64,000 nt of DNA from Halobacillus sp. A1 (GTDB taxonomy: Bacteria > Bacillota > Bacilli > Bacillales > Halobacillaceae). The position numbers were made by a program, and so were the translations under genes. Below the pieces are notes generated by a model that was not told the origin of the DNA, made no database searches, and saw nothing but the letters and a program-made list of their open reading frames with translations. This document shows positions 58,102 to 64,000 of this stretch, piece by piece (position 1 is the first letter of the stretch; each line of letters begins with the position of its first letter). The stretch is from the NCBI RefSeq assembly GCF_024189295.1, contig NZ_JAIZEN010000007.1, positions 62,001 through 126,000 on the forward strand. Direction: 5' to 3'.

Positions 58102-60333
58102 ATGCCAATATATTTTAATGAAAAAACAAAAGAATTTCACTTACAAAACGAGGGAATCAGCTATATTTTCACGGTTATGAAAAATAAACAGCTTGGTCAT
58201 TTATATTATGGAAAGGCAATCCGTCATCGCGATTCTTTCCAACACCTGTTCAGGACGCAGGCACGAGCAGGGATGTCCAGTGTATATGAAGGGGATCTCG
58301 AATTTTCTTTAGATATCATTAAACAGGAATATCCTTCCTATGGGACGACGGATTACCGTGAACCTGCTTTTCAAATTCTTCAGGAAAATGGAAGCCGGAC
58401 TACTCAATTCGAGTATCTCTCTCATGAGATTTATAAAGGGAAGCCTGAATTGAACGGTCTGCCGGCTACTTATACTGAAAGTGATGAGGAGGCATCTACA
58501 CTTGTCATTACATTATTTGATTCATTGATTGATGCAGAAATCAAGTTGACTTATTCCATTTATGAAACTCGTAATGCCGTGGTCCGCAGTGCAGAGTTTG
58601 TGAATAAAGGGGAAGAGAAGCTTGAATTGACACGTGCGCTCAGCACGAGTGTTGACCTCTTTGATGCCGATTTTGAAATGGTTCAGCTATCTGGTTCTTG
58701 GTCGAGAGAGCGTCATGTGAAATCAAGAGGGCTTGTGCCGGGCATTCAAAGCATCTCAAGCACTAGAGGGACGAGCAGTTCTCAGCAAAATCCGTTTCTC
58801 GCCTTGAAACGGACAAATGCGGATGAATTTCAAGGAGAAGTTTATGGTTTCAATTTCGTATACAGTGGAAACTTCCTTGCCCAGGTAGAAGTTGATCAAT
58901 ATGATGTGGCACGAGTGACGATGGGGATCAATCCGTTTGATTTCCGCTGGCTGCTCGAGCCTGGTCAATCGTTCCAGACGCCTGAAGTCGTGATGGTCTA
59001 TTCAGACGAGGGATTAAATGGCATGAGCCAAACCTATCATGAACTTTATCGTGAACGTCTCGTACGTGGACCGTGGAAAAAAGAAGAGCGTCCCGTACTT
59101 ATAAACAACTGGGAAGCGACATACTTTGATTTTAACGAAGAAAAGCTGTTGTCAATTGCTAAGGAATCAAAAGACCTTGGAATTGAATTGTTTGTACTCG
59201 ATGACGGTTGGTTCGGCAAAAGAGATGATGACACCACTTCGCTAGGAGACTGGTTTTCCGATAAAGAAAAACTGCCTAATGGTATTGAAGGGGTCGCCAG
59301 GAAAATCACGGATCTTGGTATGAAATTCGGGTTGTGGTTTGAGCCGGAAATGGTCAATAAAGTGAGTGAACTTTACAAGAAACATCCAGACTGGGTTATT
59401 CAAGTCAAAGGAAGAAGCCAGTCTCATGGAAGAAATCAATACGTCCTGGATTTTTCACGAAACGAAGTTGTCGACAATCTGTATGATCAGATGGCAGACG
59501 TACTGAGTCAAGCACCTATTTCTTATGTTAAGTGGGATATGAACCGTTATATGACGGAAATCGGTTCTCTAGATTTGCCGGCACAAAGACAGAGTGAAGT
59601 AGCCCACCGCTATATTTTAGGTGTGTATGATTTATACGAACGATTGACGTCTAAGTTCCCTGATGTGCTATTCGAGTCATGCGCCAGCGGAGGAGCACGT
59701 TTTGATCCTGGGATGCTGTACTATGCTCCACAAACGTGGACGAGTGACGACACGGATGCTGTTGAACGATTGAACATTCAATATGGAACTTCGATGGCTT
59801 ATCCATTAAGTTCGATTGGAGCCCACGTTTCTGACGTGCCGAACCACCAGGTTCATCGACATACGAGTCTATCTATGCGTGGAAATGTGTCTTTCTTTGG
59901 AACCTTCGGCTATGAACTGGATATTACCCGTATGTCTTCTGAGGAACAGGAAGAAGTAAGGCAGCAAGTCCAGTTTTATAAGGAGCACCGACAACTGCTG
60001 CAATTCGGAACGTTCTACCGTCTGCTCAGTCCGTTTGATGATGGAGGCAATCGAGTAGCATGGATGGTTGTATCTTCTGATCAAAAGGAAGCACTCGTCG
60101 GTTATTACAAGATTCTCGCTGAACCGAATCCCGGGTTTCCTCGATTGTTATTAAAAGGTTTGGATCAACACCAGGAGTATGAAATCGAAGGCTGGGCAGC
60201 CAGCTTTTACGGAGATGAACTTATGAGAGCCGGACTGATGCTTGAAAATGAATATTCTGGGTCTGTGCCTCCACAAAATGAAAAACTGGGAGATTTTACG
60301 TCGTCACTATATAAGTTAAAAGCAAAACATTAG
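58102..60333 (+). CDS. Glycoside hydrolase family 36 alpha-galactosidase
   Basis: A 743-aa cytosolic enzyme (no signal peptide), starting at ATG 58102 behind ATGGAGGAT. The N-terminal beta-sandwich domain (residues 1-330) is followed by the catalytic barrel: LFVLDDGWFGKRDDDTTSLGDW, FGLWFEPEMVNKVSELY, the nucleophile Asp479 in YVKWDMNRYMTE, FESCASGGARFDPGML and the acid/base Asp549 in WTSDDTDAVERL. These positions nearly equal those of characterised Geobacillus AgaA-type enzymes (478 and 548, from memory). It cleaves alpha-1,6-galactosyl residues from imported raffinose-family sugars. It is the last gene of the transport operon, with a strong bidirectional terminator behind it. Confidence 0.95.
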   Translation: MPIYFNEKTKEFHLQNEGISYIFTVMKNKQLGHLYYGKAIRHRDSFQHLFRTQARAGMSSVYEGDLEFSLDIIKQEYPSYGTTDYREPAFQILQENGSRTTQFEYLSHEIYKGKPELNGLPATYTESDEEASTLVITLFDSLIDAEIKLTYSIYETRNAVVRSAEFVNKGEEKLELTRALSTSVDLFDADFEMVQLSGSWSRERHVKSRGLVPGIQSISSTRGTSSSQQNPFLALKRTNADEFQGEVYGFNFVYSGNFLAQVEVDQYDVARVTMGINPFDFRWLLEPGQSFQTPEVVMVYSDEGLNGMSQTYHELYRERLVRGPWKKEERPVLINNWEATYFDFNEEKLLSIAKESKDLGIELFVLDDGWFGKRDDDTTSLGDWFSDKEKLPNGIEGVARKITDLGMKFGLWFEPEMVNKVSELYKKHPDWVIQVKGRSQSHGRNQYVLDFSRNEVVDNLYDQMADVLSQAPISYVKWDMNRYMTEIGSLDLPAQRQSEVAHRYILGVYDLYERLTSKFPDVLFESCASGGARFDPGMLYYAPQTWTSDDTDAVERLNIQYGTSMAYPLSSIGAHVSDVPNHQVHRHTSLSMRGNVSFFGTFGYELDITRMSSEEQEEVRQQVQFYKEHRQLLQFGTFYRLLSPFDDGGNRVAWMVVSSDQKEALVGYYKILAEPNPGFPRLLLKGLDQHQEYEIEGWAASFYGDELMRAGLMLENEYSGSVPPQNEKLGDFTSSLYKLKAKH

Positions 60334-60338
60334 TAAAC

Positions 60339-60369
60339 AAAAAGGCTTGGCATATGCGCCAAGCCTTTT

Positions 60370-60371
<2 letters not shown>
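60339..60371. terminator. Bidirectional terminator between the GH36 and LacI genes
   Basis: AAAGGCTTGGC pairs perfectly with GCCAAGCCTTT around a 6-nt loop, with an A run before and a T run after, so it serves both convergent genes. Confidence 0.95.
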
Positions 60372-61440
<1,069 letters not shown>

Positions 61441-61503
61441 CTATATCACATACTAAACAAACCTTCCCACGCAGTAATCAAAACCGGGGGAAGGCTGTAA
61501 CTT

Positions 61504-62538
61504 TTAAAATGTATCGAAAGTAAATGTTGTTCTTTTATTATAAGGTTCTGCAGCTTTCAGCAAAGCACTGGGGAATCCATCGTGATGAAGTGAAGCAGGA
61601 GAAGCCTGGGTTTCTAAACATAAGCCGGAGTGTTTCTCCGCAGGGCCGCTGGCTAATTGAAATTCATCGCCCAAACCGTTCCCCGTATATAAAACCATTC
61701 CAGGTTGAGTCGTATGGACTGTTAATACTCTGCCGCTGTCTTCATCTCTTAACGTCACTTGTTCTTCACCTGTTTCTTTGAAGATGAAATAATGATCGTA
61801 CCCATTGCCTGCCAACTGGATTTGAGAATGATCTGAACCTAGCGGGGACTTCAGAGTCGTTTCATTTCTTAAGTCAAAAGGGGTATCCTGATTTGAATTT
61901 ATATTCCCTGTAGGAATTAGGTATTCATCTAATTCGACAAAACGATCGCTCGCTATCTTCATTTTATGGTCACAAATGGTGCGCTTCGCATTACCGCTTA
62001 AGTTGAAATAACTATGATTGGTTAAGGTGATAGGTGTATCCTGATCGCTGATCGCTTGATAATCAACTATAAACTGATTCTGATTGTTTAATTGGTACGT
62101 AACTTTTATAGAAACGCTGCCTGGATAGCCGCCCTCTAAATGAGGACTTTCACAAGTAAATACTACCCCTACATCTGTTGATGATTGGAAAGGGGAAGCT
62201 TCCCAAATTTTCTTATTGAAGCCTTGTTTTCCACCATGGAGAGAGTTATCGCCATCGTTTGCATCTAGATTGTATTCTTTACCATTCAGTGAAAAAGACG
62301 CACCTTCAACTCGGCCCGCGACTCTGCCGATCAAAGCTCCAAAATAGTTTGGATCGTTTATGTAACTGTCATAATCTTTGTAGGAAAGAACAACATTCTC
62401 AATTGTACCTTTCTGATCTGGAACGTTGATTTCAGTAATGATGCCGCCATAATCCAAGACAGAGATGGTTATACCTTTATTGTTTGAGAAAGTGAACTTC
62501 TTCCAGCCGTTTGAGAGTAACTTTTCTTTGATTTCCAT
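61504..62538 (-). CDS. galM: Galactose mutarotase (aldose 1-epimerase)
   Basis: A 344-aa cytosolic epimerase that interconverts alpha- and beta-galactose (or glucose), starting at ATG 62538 behind CTGGAGGAATAC. Motifs: DYGGIITEI near the N-terminus, GRVAGRVEGASF, NDGDNSLHGGKQGFNKKIW, the catalytic His in LTNHSYFNLSG and the catalytic Glu in LCLETQASP. It fits the pathway as the step that follows galactose release by the alpha-galactosidases. No galK/galT/galE genes are in the window. A perfect palindromic operator lies upstream. Confidence 0.95.
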   Translation of the reverse strand: MEIKEKLLSNGWKKFTFSNNKGITISVLDYGGIITEINVPDQKGTIENVVLSYKDYDSYINDPNYFGALIGRVAGRVEGASFSLNGKEYNLDANDGDNSLHGGKQGFNKKIWEASPFQSSTDVGVVFTCESPHLEGGYPGSVSIKVTYQLNNQNQFIVDYQAISDQDTPITLTNHSYFNLSGNAKRTICDHKMKIASDRFVELDEYLIPTGNINSNQDTPFDLRNETTLKSPLGSDHSQIQLAGNGYDHYFIFKETGEEQVTLRDEDSGRVLTVHTTQPGMVLYTGNGLGDEFQLASGPAEKHSGLCLETQASPASLHHDGFPSALLKAAEPYNKRTTFTFDTF

Positions 62539-62842
62539 ATTTGTATTCCTCCAGGGTGAATAGATTCAACTATGGTTGTGGGGTGTAAATTAAGTTCTTG
62601 TGCTTCGTACTTATATTCCTTATGACTCTAATAAAAGAGTGGTCGTATAAGTGAAAAACTATGACAGTTGGGTAAGAAAATTTTTTAGTGTTTATGTGTC
62701 AATTTTTCACTATATAACCCTTGAATAAGAATATGACTTACTATAAGTATAACAAATTGTTGATTGGAGAAGGGAGTAAACGTTTACTAATTTCAAATTT
62801 AGAGGGGCAGCCACCGTGATAACATGACTTTTTTAAGTAAGC
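62539..62842. other. Control region of galM
   Basis: About 300 bp between galM and the guaD terminator. A TATACT at 62746-62751 (minus strand) and an isolated perfect TTGACA (62702-62697, minus) are promoter elements without a matching partner, so the promoter is not settled. The palindromic operator lies at its upstream end. Confidence 0.4.
62776..62789. promoter_or_regulatory. Perfect 14-bp palindromic operator upstream of galM
   Basis: AGTAAACGTTTACT is a perfect inverted repeat with the central CpG typical of LacI-family operators. It overlaps TTTACTAAT (62784), a variant of the motif seen near the other promoters of the locus. Confidence 0.6.
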
Positions 62843-62875
62843 AAAAACCCAGTCAAATGACTGGGTTTTCGTGCG
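62843..62875 (-). terminator. Rho-independent terminator of guaD
   Basis: AAAACCCAGTCA pairs with TGACTGGGTTTT, with a T-rich stretch following on the minus strand. Confidence 0.9.
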
Positions 62876-62918
62876 TTGCGAAATTATTCAACCACAAAAG
62901 CGAACGATTCGTTCACTG

Positions 62919-63389
62919 TTAGTATTCCACTTTTTCCTCTTGACTTGCCCACGTTTCAAAAGGTAGGTTTTTATCGGGCAGATCCAATGCATAAAATGGT
63001 ATGGTTCGTTCTCTATGAGACTTATTGATTTCTTCATAAATAAATTGATCGTCGAAACCACCTGCAGCTGCGAGCTTTTGGTCTGCAGCATAGTACACTT
63101 CCTCCAAGCGTGCCCAGTAAATAGCACCTAAGCACATTGGACACGGCTCACAGCTTGTATATAGTACACAATCGGTCAACTGAAATGTATCGAGATTTTG
63201 GCAGGCTTTTCGGATGGCCTGAACTTCAGCGTGAGCAGTTGGGTCGTTAGAAGATGTGACCTTATTTTGTCCGACTCCTACAATGTTTCCATATTGATCG
63301 ACTACGATCGCCCCAAATGGGCCGCCTTCTGTTTGAATGTTTTCTACAGCTAATTGGATTGATTGTTGTAAATATTTTTTATGTTCCAT
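62919..63389 (-). CDS. guaD: Guanine deaminase
   Basis: A 156-aa cytosolic zinc enzyme that deaminates guanine to xanthine. The frame reaches ATG 63395, but that codon touches the AGGAGGATG site, so ATG 63389 (start MEHKKYLQQ) is chosen. Motifs: GGPFGAIVV, the catalytic HAEVQAIRKAC (zinc His and proton-shuttling Glu) and the zinc Cys pair TSCEPCPMCLGAIYWAR. The C-terminal tail (GFDDQFIYEEINKSHRERTIPFY) matches bacterial GuaD of the cytidine-deaminase superfamily rather than TadA. It is a single-gene unit with its own terminator. Confidence 0.93.
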   Translation of the reverse strand: MEHKKYLQQSIQLAVENIQTEGGPFGAIVVDQYGNIVGVGQNKVTSSNDPTAHAEVQAIRKACQNLDTFQLTDCVLYTSCEPCPMCLGAIYWARLEEVYYAADQKLAAAGGFDDQFIYEEINKSHRERTIPFYALDLPDKNLPFETWASQEEKVEY

Positions 63390-63661
63390 AATCATCCTCC
63401 TGAATATTCAGAATAATCATTTTTATTATGAGATTCAATGAAGTTGTCAGATTATGTGACACAATAATTTATATATATTGGAAAGATGGTGGTTAGAGGA
63501 GCCATCTTCACCAACTTTACATTAAAGGTTTACTGGACGGTATTAAACAACGCAGCTTAAAGGTATAGAAAATCACTTGTAATCAAACATGTGACCGAAC
63601 TCTCCTGAGAAAATTCTTCCCCACACTATACACAGCCTTCAATATTTAATCCCACCCCATC

Positions 63662-63862
63662 TGGGCCGCGATGATAGTAGCATATGGCTGTGGCTGGTTT
63701 GACTCTCTTGAAGGTTGTGCAGAAGCATTCATTAAGATAGATCGAACATTTGAACCTGAAGAAGATAAGGTTGAAGAATACATCCGATTGTTTAAGATTT
63801 ACCAACAGGTGTATACACAAACTAGTACTCTAAATGAACAACTGGCTCATTTTCGAAAATAA
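63662..63862 (+). pseudogene. FGGY-family carbohydrate kinase, C-terminal remnant
   Basis: Sixty-odd codons, in frame from about 63662 and ending at TAA 63860-63862, look like the last part of a xylulokinase/gluconokinase-type sugar kinase: WAAMIVAYGCGWFDSLEGCAEAFI (the final ATP-domain helix AA...A.G.G.FDS.EEA), then FEPEEDKVEEYIRLFKIYQQVY (the terminal helix of FGGY kinases). The N-terminal 430 or so residues are missing and no ribosome binding site precedes it, so it is most likely a decayed remnant, perhaps left by a deletion. It could have belonged to a sugar pathway with the aldo/keto reductase that follows. Confidence 0.6.
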
Positions 63863-63869
63863 TTGTGGA

Positions 63870-63896
63870 GGGGCTGCCTGATCAAAAGGCAGCCCC
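63870..63896. other. Strong GC-rich hairpin without T run
   Basis: GGGGCTGCCT pairs with AGGCAGCCCC. It lies between the kinase remnant and the aldo/keto reductase gene, so it may be the old terminator of the kinase gene or an mRNA structure. Confidence 0.5.
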
Positions 63897-63916
63897 TGGC
63901 ATTAGGAGGCTTAACA

Positions 63917-64000
63917 TTGAAATATAATCGATTAGGTAACACAGATTTAGAAATCAGTGAATTAAGTTTTGGAACGTGGGCTATTGGCGGCAGCTGGGGG
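63917..64000 (+). CDS. Aldo/keto reductase, N-terminal part (runs past the window)
   Basis: A TTG start at 63917 lies 6 nt after TAGGAGGC and opens the frame MKYNRLGNTDLEISELSFGTWAIGG, the standard N-terminus of the aldo/keto reductase family (YRLG.SG..VS.LGFGTW). Members of this branch (YdhF/IolS-like) are cytosolic NADPH-dependent reductases acting on sugars or small aldehydes. Only 28 codons are visible, so the catalytic tetrad cannot be checked. Confidence 0.8.
   Translation, partial: MKYNRLGNTDLEISELSFGTWAIGGSWG

Overview
The window looks like a chromosomal segment from a moderately halophilic, spore-forming low-GC Gram-positive of the family Bacillaceae (Halobacillus/Virgibacillus-like; genus is inference). 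The signs are strong AGGAGG-type ribosome binding sites, frequent TTG/GTG starts, very acidic exported proteins (the substrate-binding lipoproteins end in runs of Glu/Asp), a Spo0E-type phosphatase, SLH- and LysM-anchored surface proteins, CcpA-type cre boxes and many hairpin-plus-T-run terminators. I saw no rRNA, tRNA, CRISPR array or prophage.

Layout. 1-2.6 kb: end of a pirin gene, a small unknown gene and a secreted coiled-coil protein. 2.9-12.4 kb: one long operon with a complete peptide-type (Opp/Dpp) ABC importer, a DUF1028 protein, a GAF/PucR-type regulator and a metal-dependent amidohydrolase, probably an uptake-and-hydrolysis pathway for an unidentified amide or peptide. 12.5-20.5 kb: small housekeeping and unknown genes, a triple NlpC/P60 protein with only one intact catalytic centre, a GntR regulator with an M24 metallohydrolase that closely resembles the DMSP lyase DddP but lacks its catalytic Asp, and a split VanZ-like gene. 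20.9-27.4 kb: a beta-glucoside locus (GH3 enzyme, CUT1 importer, LacI regulator) with two matching LacI-type operators beside two strong divergent promoters. 27.6-32.2 kb: an SDR, pyrrolidone-carboxylate peptidase, a zinc-ribbon membrane protein, a repeat-rich gene-free kilobase and a putative zinc peptidase. 32.6-39.3 kb: a tight seven-gene cluster that should make a dTDP-4-amino-4,6-dideoxy-hexose (Fuc4NAc type), load it on a lipid carrier, flip it and use it outside the membrane. 39.5-51.6 kb: an alpha/beta hydrolase, Spo0E, an SLH-CAP protein, a CitA/DcuS-type two-component system with a TctCBA tricarboxylate transporter, a PRC-barrel stress protein, an intact IS3-family element, a LysM-CAP protein and a YusW-like lipoprotein. 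51.9-62.5 kb: an alpha-galactoside locus with GH4 and GH36 alpha-galactosidases, a CUT1 importer, two paralogous LacI regulators and galactose mutarotase. 62.9-64 kb: guanine deaminase, a sugar-kinase remnant and the start of an aldo/keto reductase.

How the parts work together. Three ABC operons each carry a hairpin directly after the binding-protein gene, which would give more binding protein than permease. The two sugar importers have no ATPase of their own and probably share an MsmX-type ATPase encoded elsewhere. cre boxes at the bgl, tct and mel promoters fit carbon catabolite control. Two repeat families lie in the intergenic DNA: a MITE-like element with inverted ends (five copies, degenerate to well conserved) and a nested stem-loop element at about 30.8 kb.
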